DNA from: Polynucleobacter sp. JS-Safj-400b-B2
Lineage (GTDB): Bacteria; Pseudomonadota; Gammaproteobacteria; Burkholderiales; Burkholderiaceae
Reading direction: 5' to 3'
DNA length: 64,000 bases
NCBI RefSeq assembly: GCF_018881975.1
Contig: NZ_JACVPJ010000001.1
Span: forward strand, 302,071 to 366,070
The position numbers and the translations under genes were made by a program. Of this stretch, positions 24,667-35,218 are shown in pieces (the stretch's first letter is position 1; every line of letters begins with the position of its first letter). The notes below the pieces were generated by a model that saw only the letters and a program-made list of their open reading frames with translations, was not told where the DNA came from and searched no databases.

Positions 24667-26196
24667 TTGTTGATTCTTGGCAAACACAAAACTAGCGTAG
24701 CGACACCGCTCAAAAGGATGGCTCCATTCGCAATGGCAGCCTATGTTGTTTGCACCTCTACTTTTCCTACCTCTGCGTTTTCTCAGTCATCTACAGATAG
24801 CGCTCCAGCGAGCGTTACCGTTCAGACTGGTGATACGCCATTGGCGGCGACACCATCAATCGGAGCACAGCTAGGCGCTAGCTCTAAGGCGAGCGAAATG
24901 TTTGCTCCAGTCACAAAAGCAAACACTCCAAAAATTTATACCAAGCCTATTGCATCTGGGCCAACGGAGATGGATTTGCGCCAGCTTTGGAGTGAGCTCA
25001 AAGTGAATAATCCGCAATTATCTTCATTGCGTGAGTCTTACTTATCTGCCAAAGCGACTGTTCCACAAATCAATGCACCAGCTAATCCACAGGTCGGATT
25101 GGTGTGGTCAGGTATGCCGGTGAATTCTCCGCTGGCTTTAGGTGGGGCAAATGCACCATCACAGCAATACCCAGGTGGCATCAGTAGTAATAATGCCATT
25201 TCGATTGCGCAACCTTTTCAGTTTCCGGGCAAAAAAAGCTTAGCGGCGAATATTGCTGATACGAACGCAGAGGCCTTATTAGCTCAGTCAGAGGCAACCT
25301 ATTTGCAGTTAGGTGCACAGCTTTCCAGTCTTTACTACAGCGCACTCGCCTCACAAAAGCAATTACAGGTCCTTAAAGAATCCGTTGTACGTCTAGGGAT
25401 GATTAAGAATGTAGCTAAGGCTCGCTATGCGAATAACGCTGCAGCTTATGTTGAGTATCTGAATGCGCAGGTTGCGCAAAGCGCCGCTGAGGCTGATCAA
25501 TTTAATGTTGACCGTCAACTTCAAGTTGCACTCAATAGTATTAATACATTAGTCGGTCGACACTCCCGTGAGAAGCTAGTACTCCGTGGTGATGTGCGTC
25601 GTGGTGTGAACAGTGTGCCTACATTAGTTGAGCTTGAAGACTATGCCGAAAGTAGTCATCCCGCCTTAAAGAGTTCTGCACTGCAATTAGATGCTGCGCG
25701 TAAGGGTGTGGATCTTGCTAAGAAAGCGTACTTGCCGGACTTTCAGGTGATCGGGTCATCCTATACGCCGCGCGGCCCATTTTCTGCAAACAATGGCGCG
25801 CTGTTCTATCAATTTGAATTAGATCTCATCATTCCTTTGTATTTCTTTACTAAGGAAAAGTATGGGGTAGAGCAAGCACAGCGTAATCAAGCTGCTGCTG
25901 AGGCAGGCAATATCTCTAACCGTCAGCAAATTGTATTGGCTGTCAACAGTGCCTATGCTGCATATGAACAAGCCAAGGTGCAGACACTGTTTTTGAAGGA
26001 TAAGCAAGTTCCACAAGCAGATGCAGCTTACAAGGTAGGATTAATTCAGTATTCCAATAATGGTCAAGGCTTTAATGATTTGTTGACGGCACAGACGCAG
26101 TTGCGTAATTTGGAGGTGCAACTGGCATTGGCGGAAGCTAATTTGATGCAATCCCAGGCTGTCTTGCTGGTTTCAGCTGGCAAAGAACCTTTTTAA
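24667..26196 (+). CDS. Outer-membrane efflux factor (TolC/CzcC-like)
   Basis: Outer-membrane channel of a tripartite metal efflux system, about 509 residues. An apparent signal peptide (PFAMAAYVVCTSTFPTSAFS) is followed by a long low-complexity part. Two coiled helical repeats with OEP signatures follow (MDLRQLWSELKVNNPQLSSLRESY and LVELEDYAESSHPALKSSALQLDAARKGV, then LPDFQVIGS). The frame opens with TTG TTG at 24667; the first ATG is 24718, with AAAGG touching it, so either start could be used. The downstream adaptor gene begins nine bases after its stop. CzcC/CusC-like family membership is clear, metal specificity is not. Confidence 0.85.
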   Translation: MLILGKHKTSVATPLKRMAPFAMAAYVVCTSTFPTSAFSQSSTDSAPASVTVQTGDTPLAATPSIGAQLGASSKASEMFAPVTKANTPKIYTKPIASGPTEMDLRQLWSELKVNNPQLSSLRESYLSAKATVPQINAPANPQVGLVWSGMPVNSPLALGGANAPSQQYPGGISSNNAISIAQPFQFPGKKSLAANIADTNAEALLAQSEATYLQLGAQLSSLYYSALASQKQLQVLKESVVRLGMIKNVAKARYANNAAAYVEYLNAQVAQSAAEADQFNVDRQLQVALNSINTLVGRHSREKLVLRGDVRRGVNSVPTLVELEDYAESSHPALKSSALQLDAARKGVDLAKKAYLPDFQVIGSSYTPRGPFSANNGALFYQFELDLIIPLYFFTKEKYGVEQAQRNQAAAEAGNISNRQQIVLAVNSAYAAYEQAKVQTLFLKDKQVPQADAAYKVGLIQYSNNGQGFNDLLTAQTQLRNLEVQLALAEANLMQSQAVLLVSAGKEPF

Positions 26197-26205
26197 GGAG
26201 TTGTT

Positions 26206-27465
26206 TTGAAGGACAAATTAATCAATATCCTCAAGCGAGCTTCCGAAGAGTTTCAGAAGCTAAGGGATAAATTTACTGCTCGCATCGCCGCCAATACCAA
26301 TGAGATTCATCGCTCATACTGGGCGCTTCCACCAGAGACGCGTGCGCGCCTCCGCTTAGTCATTATTTGTGTTTCTATTTTGATGCTGGGTATTGTGATT
26401 GGTTTATTCGTTAACGTGAACCGTCCGGTTAAGCTGGAAAAAACAGCTAAGACTTTATCGATTGAAAACACCGGTGCAATGGAGTTAAAGCTCCCAGGTG
26501 TAGATCTCAATCCCAACATATATATTTTCCAAGATGCAGTTAAAACTCAAGTACCTGTTGAATTAAATGTTCCGGGTCGCCTTGCATTTAATGCTGAAAA
26601 ATCTAAAGTGCTCTCCGCTAGAGCCCCGGGTAGGGTTGAGCGTATCTATGCTTTTGATGGTGCACCAGTTGAAGTCGGCTCTCCAGTAGTGGAGCTCTAT
26701 AGCCCTGAGTTTCTTTCTGCGCAACAAGAGTATTTATTGTCGTCTAAGACCGCTAAAGTGCTTGAAGCAAACAAGACAATGAGTGATCTGCTGGGCGATG
26801 CTCAAATTACGCAGCAAGCCGCTGCAAACCGGATGCGTAATCTAGGGGCGAGTGATGGTGATATTAAAGCTTTAGATGGAAATGGAAAGACTCAATATAA
26901 CTTGGTGATGCGTTCACCTTTGCAGGGGGTGGTAGTAAAGCGCTCAATAGAGCCAGGATCGATCGTAAATGCTGGCGATGTATTGGTGACTTTGGCTAAT
27001 CCTAAAGAGCTATGGTTCCTAGGTAATGTGTATGAGCAGGATATTCGCAAGATTCAAAAAGGGCAGACTATGGTGCTGCGTTCTGAGTCCTATCCCGATA
27101 AAGAATTCATTGCTAAAGCGAATTACATTGCACCGGCGATTGATCCAGAGACACATGCGTTGCTCATCCGCTGTGATGTTGAAAATACAGATGGGCTCTT
27201 GCGTCCTGATATGTATGTCAGCGCAAAACTCAAGACAGGCGATGCGGAGGCTGTTGTCGTTCCTCAGTCAGCGATTGTGAGGGTCCGTGAGATGCGTTAT
27301 GTCATCATCAAAACATCTAAAGACACCTTCCGCCGTTTTTCTGTGAAAGGCTACGATCTTGATGGTAAGCGTTTCGCAGTAACTGAGGGTCTAGATCCTG
27401 GAATGTTAGTCTTAACTGATGGCGCGGTTCTATTGAACGACCGTTTTGCCAAGCAGGAGGAATAA
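26206..27465 (+). CDS. RND efflux periplasmic adaptor (CzcB/CusB-like)
   Basis: Membrane fusion protein joining the inner-membrane pump to the outer-membrane channel. The 419-residue protein has a cytoplasmic N-terminal part, one membrane helix (LRLVIICVSILMLGIVIGLFV, residues about 49-69), and then the biotinyl-lipoyl-like halves around GRVERIYAFDGAPVEVGSPVVELYSPEF and MRSPLQGVVVKRSIEPGSIVNAGDVLVTLA. A beta-barrel part ends near RPDMYVSAKLKTG. Start: a TTG at 26206, five bases after AAGGAG, a well-placed ribosome site. It forms an operon with the genes on both sides, the next starting directly after its stop. Confidence 0.9.
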   Translation: MKDKLINILKRASEEFQKLRDKFTARIAANTNEIHRSYWALPPETRARLRLVIICVSILMLGIVIGLFVNVNRPVKLEKTAKTLSIENTGAMELKLPGVDLNPNIYIFQDAVKTQVPVELNVPGRLAFNAEKSKVLSARAPGRVERIYAFDGAPVEVGSPVVELYSPEFLSAQQEYLLSSKTAKVLEANKTMSDLLGDAQITQQAAANRMRNLGASDGDIKALDGNGKTQYNLVMRSPLQGVVVKRSIEPGSIVNAGDVLVTLANPKELWFLGNVYEQDIRKIQKGQTMVLRSESYPDKEFIAKANYIAPAIDPETHALLIRCDVENTDGLLRPDMYVSAKLKTGDAEAVVVPQSAIVRVREMRYVIIKTSKDTFRRFSVKGYDLDGKRFAVTEGLDPGMLVLTDGAVLLNDRFAKQEE

Positions 27466-30400
27466 TTGAGTTTTGTAACCTCCTTCATTCGGGGAGTTTT
27501 AGATAAGCGCGTCATTATTTTATTTGCCGCTGCTGTGCTGTTGGTGCTTGGCACATTTAGCTTAAAACAATTACCGATTCAGCCATACCCAGGAGTGGCG
27601 CCGCTGACGATTCAGGCGATTTCCCAATGGCCAGGGAGAAGTACAACTGAGGTCGAGCAACAAGTCACTATTCCAGTTGAGAATGCCTTAGCTGGTATTC
27701 CGGGGGTCAAAGCGTTTCGCTCGGTATCTCTGTTTGGTTTGTCCGTTGTTACGTTGAAGTTCAATGACAATGCCGACCCCTTTAAAGTTCGCCAAATCTT
27801 CATCACCAATTTAGGCAATGTGGCGTTTCCGCCAGGGGTAAGTTCCAGTGTTAGTCCAGATTCAGATGCGACTGGTGAAATCTTGCGTTACCAGGTGACT
27901 TCTGATTACGCGTCACCTACACGTCTTAAGACCTTACAAAACTACGAAATCTATAAAGAGCTTAAGCAAACTCCAGGGGTTGCTGACGTTTCTTCCTTTG
28001 GTGGCAAGGTTCGTCAATATCAAGTCATTGTTAGCCCAGAAAGCCTTCAGTCCAAAGGGGTGACTGTGCCTCAGGTGATCGATGCACTAACGAAAGCGAA
28101 TGACAACACGGGTGGTGGCATATTGCCAAGTGGCGAGCAACAGTTTGTCGTGCGCGGTGTAGGCCTACTGAAGAATATTGCTGATATCAAACAAGTAGTT
28201 GTTGCAGTCAATAAGGGTGTACCAGTTCGAATTGGCGATATTGCAACTGTTCTTATTGGTAATGCACCCCGCTTGGGCCTGTTTCAGTTCGATAGTAATC
28301 CAGACTCTGTTGAAGGGATAGTCTATCTACGTCGCGGTGAAAATGCCTCAGAAGTCTTAGCTCGCGTGCGTGAAAAAATTGACAATGTCAATAATCACAT
28401 CTTGCCACCCGGTATTCAGGTAAGGCCTTTCTATGACCGACAGGTGTTGCTGGACATCACTGTAGGCACTGTGAAGCACACCATGTTCTTTGGTATCACC
28501 ATGGTTCTGGTATTGCTCTATGTATTTTTAGGTAACTTCCGCGCTGCCGCAGTCGTTGCCGCTGTGATTCCGTTGGCGCTATGTTTCTCTTTCATCATGA
28601 TGTATATATTCAATGTGCCGGCGAACTTGATTTCGCTAGGGGCCATCGACTTCGGCGTGATTGTGGATGCGGCCGTGATTATCACGGAAAACGTTATGCG
28701 CCATATGGAAGAGGGCGGTAAGCGGGTCAATCAAAGCATCATTCTTGCTACAAGCGAAGTGCAGCGGGCTATGGTGTATTCAACCAGCATCATCATTGTG
28801 GCTTACTCTCCATTATTTTTAATGGGTGGCGTTGAGGGCATCATCTTTAAGCCGATGGCGTTCACCATGGGCTTTGCTTTGGTAGCCTCAATTATTCTGA
28901 GCTTGACCTTCCTACCCGCATCTATGTCGTATGTCTTTGGGGATAACTTTCATCATGAGCCACCGAAATTTATTACGTGGATGTTGGAGCGTTATCGCCC
29001 AATATTACGTAATTGGATGGATCACCCACGTCACGTGATTGCAATTTCTATTTTCATTTTGGGTGTAACTTTATTAAGTGCCACTCGATTGGGAACGGCA
29101 TTTTTACCAACCCTGGAAGAAAATAATATTTGGTTGCGCGTAACACTTCCTAATACGGTGGATCTTGATTACTCCATCAAAGTCGCCAATCAGCTGCGCG
29201 AGACCTTCTTAAAGCAGCCAGAATTAGAAAAGGTTGCCGTTCAGATTGGTCGCCCTGATGATGGTACAGATTCAACGGGGGTATTTAATCAAGAGTATGG
29301 TCTGTACTTAAAGTCTCCTGAGGAGATGCCAAAAGGCACAAGCAAGCATATTCTGCTGCAGCATCTGCAGGCTGAGCTTGATAAGATCCCAGGCATTAAT
29401 TACAGCTTCTCTCAGTACATCCAAGATAACGTGAATGAAGCCTTATCCGGAGTTAAAGGGGAAAATTCTGTCAAGATCTTTGGCTCTGATTTAGAAGTTC
29501 TTGCTCAAAAAGCGCATGAGGTAGTGACACAGCTCAAAAAAGTACGCGGTATTGAGGATGAGAATATTCTCAAGGAATTGGGTCAGCCCACTTTGAATAT
29601 TCAGATCGATCGCGATATGGCCGCACGTTACGGTGTGAATGTCAGTGATATTCAAACGGTTGTTGCAAATTCGATTGGCGGTGCACCAGTTTCAAACTTC
29701 TTAGAAGATGAAAAAACCTTTGGCATAGCTGTTCGTTTAAATGAGGCTAGTCGCAACGATATTCCGGATGTCACCAATTTATTGATTGATACTCCTAATG
29801 GTCAAAAGGTTCCTTTAGGCATGGTGGCCAATATTCGTTTAAGCGATGGCCCATTCTTTATCTATCGTGAAGCCGGTAAACGCTACATCGCTGTGATCTT
29901 TAGTGTGCGCGGTCGAGACTTGGGCAGTGCTGTAGAGGATGCCAAGTATTTAGTTGAAAAGAATGTAGCCTTGCCAACGAATTACACCATTGCTTGGGAC
30001 GGTCAATTTAACCAAATGAAGGCTGCACAACAAAAGCTCATGGTTATCATTCCATTGACGCTCGTTGCCATTTTCTTATTGCTTGTAACTGCCTTGGGTA
30101 ATTTCCGCGATGCAGTGATTGTTTTGATTAACGTTCCTTTCGCTGCCATTGGCGGCATCATTGCTTTGCATCTTGGTGGTGAGACCTTGAGTATTTCCGC
30201 TTTATTTGGATTCCTATCACTCTTTGGCATTGCGATTCAAGACGGTGTGATTTTGATCTCCTATATTAATAAAACGGTAGCTGAAGAGCATGGCGCCATG
30301 AAGGATGCGATGGTAGATGGTGCTGCATTGCGCGTTCGCCCTGTATTGATGACAGCAATGTTGGCTGGATTAGGTCTCCTACCTGCAGCTTTGTCACATT

Positions 30401-30543
30401 CGATCGGTTCCGAGGCACAGCGTCCGTTGGCTCTTGTGATTGTGGGCGGAATGGTAACTACTACGATTTTGACTTTACTAGTACTGCCAGTGATCTATGC
30501 GGCAATGAGAGCGCATGGCAAACATAAACCTGGGCTTGTTTAA
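27466..30543 (+). CDS. Heavy-metal RND efflux pump (CzcA-like)
   Basis: Inner-membrane proton-driven pump of the HME-RND group, 1025 residues with two repeats of six membrane helices and two large periplasmic loops. The proton relay motif in helix 4 is [17 protein letters not shown], with Asp395, Asp401 and Glu408. This is the D-D-E arrangement of CzcA-like divalent-cation pumps and not the CusA arrangement for copper and silver. The start [12 protein letters not shown] and the segment [15 protein letters not shown] are typical. The start is a TTG behind GGAGGAA. It completes the outer-membrane factor/adaptor/pump operon; Co, Zn, Cd or Ni are candidates by family inference. Confidence 0.9.
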   Translation: MSFVTSFIRGVLDKRVIILFAAAVLLVLGTFSLKQLPIQPYPGVAPLTIQAISQWPGRSTTEVEQQVTIPVENALAGIPGVKAFRSVSLFGLSVVTLKFNDNADPFKVRQIFITNLGNVAFPPGVSSSVSPDSDATGEILRYQVTSDYASPTRLKTLQNYEIYKELKQTPGVADVSSFGGKVRQYQVIVSPESLQSKGVTVPQVIDALTKANDNTGGGILPSGEQQFVVRGVGLLKNIADIKQVVVAVNKGVPVRIGDIATVLIGNAPRLGLFQFDSNPDSVEGIVYLRRGENASEVLARVREKIDNVNNHILPPGIQVRPFYDRQVLLDITVGTVKHTMFFGITMVLVLLYVFLGNFRAAAVVAAVIPLALCFSFIMMYIFNVPANLISLGAIDFGVIVDAAVIITENVMRHMEEGGKRVNQSIILATSEVQRAMVYSTSIIIVAYSPLFLMGGVEGIIFKPMAFTMGFALVASIILSLTFLPASMSYVFGDNFHHEPPKFITWMLERYRPILRNWMDHPRHVIAISIFILGVTLLSATRLGTAFLPTLEENNIWLRVTLPNTVDLDYSIKVANQLRETFLKQPELEKVAVQIGRPDDGTDSTGVFNQEYGLYLKSPEEMPKGTSKHILLQHLQAELDKIPGINYSFSQYIQDNVNEALSGVKGENSVKIFGSDLEVLAQKAHEVVTQLKKVRGIEDENILKELGQPTLNIQIDRDMAARYGVNVSDIQTVVANSIGGAPVSNFLEDEKTFGIAVRLNEASRNDIPDVTNLLIDTPNGQKVPLGMVANIRLSDGPFFIYREAGKRYIAVIFSVRGRDLGSAVEDAKYLVEKNVALPTNYTIAWDGQFNQMKAAQQKLMVIIPLTLVAIFLLLVTALGNFRDAVIVLINVPFAAIGGIIALHLGGETLSISALFGFLSLFGIAIQDGVILISYINKTVAEEHGAMKDAMVDGAALRVRPVLMTAMLAGLGLLPAALSHSIGSEAQRPLALVIVGGMVTTTILTLLVLPVIYAAMRAHGKHKPGLV

Positions 30544-30545
30544 TC

Positions 30546-31337
30546 ATGTCTAAGCAACCCCATATCTTAGTTTCTAATGATGATGGCTATTTGGCTCCTG
30601 GCTTATTGGCTTTAGTAGAAGCGGTACGTCCTTTGGGTCGTATTACGGTGATTGCTCCCGAGCAGAACCATAGCGGCGCTTCCAATTCTTTAACGCTTTC
30701 TAGACCACTCTCCATTCATCGGGTAGCTGGTGGTGAGCGTGATGGCTTCTTCTTCATCAATGGCACTCCTACGGATTGCGTGCACGTTGCCATGACGGGT
30801 TTTTTAGATGAGAAACCTGACCTAGTAATCTCTGGGATCAATCAAGGCGAGAACATGGGTGAAGATACACTTTACTCAGGTACTGTTGCTGCCGCAGTTG
30901 AGGGTGTGATGTTTGGGGTTCCTGGCATTGCTTTCTCACAAATTGATCGCGGTTGGAATCGCATTGAAGATGCCGCTAAAGCTGCGCATGATGTGGTGGC
31001 TCAAATGCTGGTTTCTGCTTTAAGCAAAAATCATACCGATGGGGTAGCAACATTGCTTAATGTCAATATTCCCAATCGACCTTATGCCGATTTGTATCGC
31101 TGGCGTGTAACGCGTCTTGGCAATCGCCATCATTCTCAGCCAGTTGTAGTGCAAGATAGTCCTCGCGGCGAGAAGATCTATTGGATTGGTGCTGCAGGCG
31201 ATGTTAAAGAAGGCTCTGAAGGTACAGACTTTCATGCGATTGCGCAAGGATGTATTTCGATTACCCCAATGCAGTTAGATTTAACGCACCATGCTCGCTT
31301 AGCAGCTATGCGTGCCAATGGTTGGGATCGCGGTTGA
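30546..31337 (+). CDS. surE: 5'/3'-nucleotidase SurE
   Basis: Metal-dependent nucleotidase and exopolyphosphatase of the stationary-phase survival family, 263 residues. The start [14 protein letters not shown] has the Asn-Asp-Asp metal site (Asp12, Asp13). Further family segments are [56 protein letters not shown], and [13 protein letters not shown] near the C-terminus. The pump gene ends only two bases upstream, but surE belongs by function to the pcm-nlpD run that follows. The product likely acts in the cytoplasm on nucleotides in late growth. Confidence 0.97.
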   Translation: MSKQPHILVSNDDGYLAPGLLALVEAVRPLGRITVIAPEQNHSGASNSLTLSRPLSIHRVAGGERDGFFFINGTPTDCVHVAMTGFLDEKPDLVISGINQGENMGEDTLYSGTVAAAVEGVMFGVPGIAFSQIDRGWNRIEDAAKAAHDVVAQMLVSALSKNHTDGVATLLNVNIPNRPYADLYRWRVTRLGNRHHSQPVVVQDSPRGEKIYWIGAAGDVKEGSEGTDFHAIAQGCISITPMQLDLTHHARLAAMRANGWDRG

Positions 31338-31990
31338 AGGCTCCCACCGAACGTTTTGCTGCCTATCGGCAAGCTTTAGCAGCAAAAGTTCATGCTGGTG
31401 GTGTCAAACACGGCAAAACTTTAGAGGCAATTGCCACAGTTCCTAGGCATGCTTTTATGGATGCTGGTTTGCATGCGCAAGCCTATGAAGATACTGCTCT
31501 GCCTATCGGACATGAGCAAACTATTTCAAAGCCTTCTGTAGTGGCGCGCATGATAGAGTTGCTTCACAAGCCAAAACACAAACTTGGCAAGGTCTTGGAG
31601 ATAGGCACTGGTTGTGGTTATCAAGCTGCCGTCTTGAGTTTGTTGGCAGATGAGGTGTACTCCATCGAGCGTATTCGTCCTTTGCATGACATGGCTAGAG
31701 CGAAGTTGCGCCCATTTCGGATTAATAACCTACGCCTGATCTATGGTGACGGTATCTTGGGTTTGCCTCAGGCAGCCCCATTTGATGGGATCATTTTGGC
31801 AGCAGCAGGCTTGGGTATTCCGGACGCCTTGCTAGACCAGTTATCGATTGGGGGGCGCTTGGTTGCACCCGTTGCTAAAAATGCGAAAGAGCAGCAATTG
31901 GTGATGGTTGAGCGTATGAGCTCCCAGCGCTATCAAAGAACCGTACTGGACGGAGTCTTTTTTGTCCCCTTACAATCAGGGGTAGTATAA
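31334..31990 (+). CDS. pcm: Protein-L-isoaspartate O-methyltransferase
   Basis: Repairs damaged proteins by S-adenosylmethionine-dependent methylation of L-isoaspartyl residues. The 218-residue form starts with a TTG at 31334 that overlaps the surE stop (TTGA); a longer frame with an ATG at 31250 inside surE would add 28 residues that look like surE read in another frame. Visible motifs are [36 protein letters not shown], which is the substrate loop, [15 protein letters not shown] (SAM motif I), VYSIERI, and [21 protein letters not shown]. The surE-pcm pairing is classic in proteobacteria. Confidence 0.92.
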   Translation: MKAPTERFAAYRQALAAKVHAGGVKHGKTLEAIATVPRHAFMDAGLHAQAYEDTALPIGHEQTISKPSVVARMIELLHKPKHKLGKVLEIGTGCGYQAAVLSLLADEVYSIERIRPLHDMARAKLRPFRINNLRLIYGDGILGLPQAAPFDGIILAAAGLGIPDALLDQLSIGGRLVAPVAKNAKEQQLVMVERMSSQRYQRTVLDGVFFVPLQSGVV

Positions 31991-32026
31991 GAATAATGAT
32001 GAATTCCTAATTCAGTACTCAATTTA

Positions 32027-32791
32027 ATGCCCTACCTATCTAAGACTTTCTTGATTGCCTTGATATCAACATCCCTGATGTTGATGGTGGGATGCTCTAC
32101 ACCACGTACTAAGCCTGCTAGCGTAACTGATCGAAGCGTCGGATCAGTTGAGCCAACGCCTGCTGGTTTCTATCGCGTTAAAAAAGGCGATACCTTGGCG
32201 CGTATTGCTTTGGATAACGGACAAGCACCTCGCGATGTAGTGCAGTGGAATAAAGCAGCCAATCCAAGTTTTAATCCAAATCTGATTGAAGTTGATGACT
32301 TGATTGTGATTAAAGCACCTGCCGGATCAAAGCCAGTCAAAGTTGCCGAGAAGAAACCAGCAGCAGATAAAGCAGATTCCTCAGCCTCAGCATCCGCTCC
32401 AGAACCTGCAAAAACAGAAGTAGTTGCTGAACCTGGGATTCGTTTATCTTGGCCTGCTAAAGGTAAGGTTACTGGTGAGTTCAGTGAAACCAATAAAGGA
32501 ATTGATATAGCAGGTAAGGTTGGCGAACCCATCCTAGCAGCATCCGATGGCAAAGTAGTCTATGCCGGCAACAGTTTGCGTGGTTATGGCAATCTAGTCA
32601 TTGTTAAGCACGACAACACCTATCTCACTGCTTACGCTCACAATAGCAAGCTCTTGGTTAAAGAGGGTGATGTCGTTCGTAAAGGTCAAAAAATTGCTGA
32701 GATGGGTGATACGGACACCACTTTAGCAAAATTGCATTTTGAGTTGCGTGTTAACGGCAAACCAGTTAATCCAACGCCGTATTTACAGTGA
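32027..32791 (+). CDS. nlpD: NlpD-like lipoprotein, LysM and M23 domains
   Basis: Outer-membrane lipoprotein that in relatives activates cell-wall amidases at division. The 254-residue protein has a lipobox LMVGC with the lipid-modified Cys23, a LysM domain (YRVKKGDTLARIALDNGQAPRDVVQWN), an Ala/Lys/Pro linker, and an M23 peptidase fold (GIDIAGKVGEPILAASDGKVVYAG, LVIVKHDNTYLTAYAHN, LHFELRVNGKPVNPTPYL). Several zinc-ligand positions look altered compared with active M23 enzymes (GIDIAG instead of HxGxD), as expected for a regulatory NlpD. In many relatives rpoS follows directly; here it does not. Confidence 0.92.
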   Translation: MPYLSKTFLIALISTSLMLMVGCSTPRTKPASVTDRSVGSVEPTPAGFYRVKKGDTLARIALDNGQAPRDVVQWNKAANPSFNPNLIEVDDLIVIKAPAGSKPVKVAEKKPAADKADSSASASAPEPAKTEVVAEPGIRLSWPAKGKVTGEFSETNKGIDIAGKVGEPILAASDGKVVYAGNSLRGYGNLVIVKHDNTYLTAYAHNSKLLVKEGDVVRKGQKIAEMGDTDTTLAKLHFELRVNGKPVNPTPYLQ

Positions 32792-32808
32792 TGTTGCAGT
32801 AAATACGC

Positions 32809-33630
32809 ATGGCCACTGTTCTTGTATTTGATATTGAAACCATTCCCGATGTAGCTGGCTTACGCCGCCTCGAAGACTATCCAGATTCTATGAGTGATTC
32901 TGAAGTGGCTGCAAAAGCCATGGCAGATCGAGCCGCTAAAACGGGTAGTGAATTTCTCCCCTTATTTTTGCAAAAGATTGTTGCTATATCTTGTGTGATT
33001 CGTAGAACCACTAAAGAGGGCTTGCCCCAAATTAAAGTCGGTACCCTAGGCACTCCACAGGATGATGAGAAGGTATTAATACAAGCCTTCTTTGACCTGG
33101 TTGAAAAATACACTCCCCAATTGGTTTCTTGGAATGGCAGTGGCTTTGATTTGCCAGTTTTGCACTATCGTGCCTTAGCTAATCATGTACAAGCCCCGCG
33201 TTACTGGGAGATGGGCGAGAGTCAAGACTCTGATAGCCGTGAATTTAAGTGGAACAACTACATCAGTCGTTATCACATGCGCCATCTCGATATGATGGAT
33301 CTACTGGCCAAATTTAATGGCCGAGCTAATGCGCCATTAGATGGTTTGGCTAAACTTTGTGGCTTCCCAGGCAAGATGGGTATGGATGGCAGTCAGGTGT
33401 GGCCTGCTTATCAAGATGGCAAGATCAATGACATCCGCCGTTATTGCGAGACCGATGTGGTCAATACCTATCTCATGTACTGCCGCTTTCAATTGCTGCG
33501 TGGCGGCTTTTCTCATGCTGAATATCAAGAAGAAATTGATTTCGTAAAGGCTTATTTAGAAACAGAATCTAAAGAACCCAATGGCGGTCAATGGCAAGAG
33601 TACCTTCAGGGTTTTGCAGCGGATGCGTAG
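32809..33630 (+). CDS. PolB-like 3'-5' exonuclease domain protein
   Basis: Predicted 3'-5' exonuclease of the DNA polymerase B exonuclease-like family, often annotated as polysaccharide biosynthesis exonuclease, 273 residues. Motif I is VFDIETIPD (Asp8, Glu10), motif II is LVSWNGSGFDLPVLHYRAL, and motif III is IRRYCETDVVNTYLMYCRFQ with its Asp. KLCGFPGKMGMDGSQVWPAYQDG is a family segment. It lies between nlpD and rlmD, in the place rpoS has in some relatives. The downstream rlmD start overlaps its stop, suggesting co-translation. The substrate is not known. Confidence 0.88.
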   Translation: MATVLVFDIETIPDVAGLRRLEDYPDSMSDSEVAAKAMADRAAKTGSEFLPLFLQKIVAISCVIRRTTKEGLPQIKVGTLGTPQDDEKVLIQAFFDLVEKYTPQLVSWNGSGFDLPVLHYRALANHVQAPRYWEMGESQDSDSREFKWNNYISRYHMRHLDMMDLLAKFNGRANAPLDGLAKLCGFPGKMGMDGSQVWPAYQDGKINDIRRYCETDVVNTYLMYCRFQLLRGGFSHAEYQEEIDFVKAYLETESKEPNGGQWQEYLQGFAADA

Positions 33631-35050
33631 AGGGGATAAGCCGGTCAACATTGAGGTTGTCGAGCCAATTCAAGTTGAAGCACTAGATTTAGATGCCCAA
33701 GGAATAGCTCGTTTAGCCCCCAATGAGGAAGAAGCTGCCCAAGGTCAAAGTGGTAAGGTCATCTTTATCAAGGGCGCATTGCCAACCGAGCTAGTGACTT
33801 ACACCATCACCAGTGATAAATCCCGCTTTAGTAAGGCTAAGGTACGCAGCATTCTCAAGCCTGCAGTATTTAGGGCGGAACCGAAATGCAAAGCCTTTGG
33901 GGTGTGCGGCGGTTGCACTATGCAGCATTTAGATATTCGTGCGCAAGTAGCTATGAAGCAACGCGTTCTAGAGGATGACCTGCAACATATCGCCAAAGTA
34001 AAGCCACAAGAAATTCTGCGCCCGATGGGAGGGCCCACTTGGGAATATCGTCACCGCGCGCGCTTAAGCGCCGTGAATCGCTCCATTAAAAAAGGCACAG
34101 TACTCATAGGCTTTCATGAAGGCAAGAGTGGTTATGTGGCTGATATGTTGGCATGTGAGATTTTGCCTAAACATGTCTCGGATTTATTGCCAGAGATGCG
34201 TAAATTAGTCATGGGCTTATCCATTGTCGATCGTATGCCTCAGATTGAGATTGCGGTTGGTGAGCCGGAAGATGTCTTCTCGGATGATCCAAAAAAATCA
34301 AAGCCAGTTACCGCATTGGTGTTTCGTAATCTCAAGCCCTTAACGGCAGAAGATGAGCAGCTCCTGCGTGCATTTGCTGATGAACATCAGGTATGGATAT
34401 GGCTACAACCCAAGGGTATAGAGACCGTGGCACCGTTTTATCCAGAGACAGGCAAGCTTTGTTATCGCTTGCCTGAATTTGAGATTGAGATGCCATTTAA
34501 GCCTGCTGATTTCACACAGGTAAATCACATGATGAATCGCGCATTGGTGAGCAGGGCGATTCGCTTGTTAGAAGTGAAGTTAACGGATCGTGTACTCGAT
34601 TTATTTTGTGGTCTTGGTAATTTCACATTACCCCTTGCCAGAAAAGCAAAACAAGTTTTAGGGATTGAAGGTCTTGAGAGTTTGACAACTCGGGCAAAAG
34701 CGAATGCTGAGCATAACGGGCTGGTGGATAAAACCAGCTTCATGCAAAGCGATTTATTTCTGGTGACAACAGAAACCATTGCATCGTGGGGTAAGGCAGA
34801 GCGCTGGTTAATGGATCCGCCGCGTGAAGGCGCGATGGAGATTTGCAAGTCTTTAGCAGAGCTACATTTACAGCAAAGTGATCTACTACCGCAACGCATT
34901 GTTTATGTTTCCTGCAACCCCAAAACCTTAGCGAGGGATGTGGATATCTTGTGCCATCAAGCGGGCTACATCTTAAGCAGTGCAGGCATTATCAATATGT
35001 TCCCCCACACCTCCCACGTCGAGTCTATGGCCGTATTTGATCGTCTATAG
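33623..35050 (+). CDS. rlmD: 23S rRNA (uracil(1939)-C5)-methyltransferase RlmD
   Basis: SAM-dependent methyltransferase that makes 5-methyluridine at 1939 of 23S rRNA. I use the ATG at 33623 overlapping the upstream stop, giving 475 residues; the frame is also open back to 33581 inside the exonuclease gene. A TRAM domain (VEALDLDAQGIARL) is followed by an iron-sulfur site at Cys89, Cys95 and Cys98 (CKAFGVCGGC) and a later Cys. The Rossmann part has VLDLFCGLGNFTLPLA. The catalytic region includes MDPPREG and YVSCNPKTLARD, whose Cys is the nucleophile. It closes the surE-to-rlmD run. Confidence 0.95.
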   Translation: MRRGDKPVNIEVVEPIQVEALDLDAQGIARLAPNEEEAAQGQSGKVIFIKGALPTELVTYTITSDKSRFSKAKVRSILKPAVFRAEPKCKAFGVCGGCTMQHLDIRAQVAMKQRVLEDDLQHIAKVKPQEILRPMGGPTWEYRHRARLSAVNRSIKKGTVLIGFHEGKSGYVADMLACEILPKHVSDLLPEMRKLVMGLSIVDRMPQIEIAVGEPEDVFSDDPKKSKPVTALVFRNLKPLTAEDEQLLRAFADEHQVWIWLQPKGIETVAPFYPETGKLCYRLPEFEIEMPFKPADFTQVNHMMNRALVSRAIRLLEVKLTDRVLDLFCGLGNFTLPLARKAKQVLGIEGLESLTTRAKANAEHNGLVDKTSFMQSDLFLVTTETIASWGKAERWLMDPPREGAMEICKSLAELHLQQSDLLPQRIVYVSCNPKTLARDVDILCHQAGYILSSAGIINMFPHTSHVESMAVFDRL

Positions 35051-35218
35051 CCCCACAAACTCTAGATTTAGTTCTATTTTCCGTAAGTATTGCCCATATT
35101 TAGTGCATTTAGCCTGATGCTGGTGCGGCGCCCTCAAAATCAAGTCTTATTGAAGAGTAGATTGAACTTGTGCAGTGGTTGTATTACTGCCAATCCTTTT
35201 TACCTTCGGGAGAGCGTC

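Noticed and set aside
27466..30543. Calling the RND pump cusA (copper/silver)
   Set aside because: Helix 4 has the DFG-D-E arrangement of CzcA-type pumps, and the methionine-rich features of CusA are not evident.
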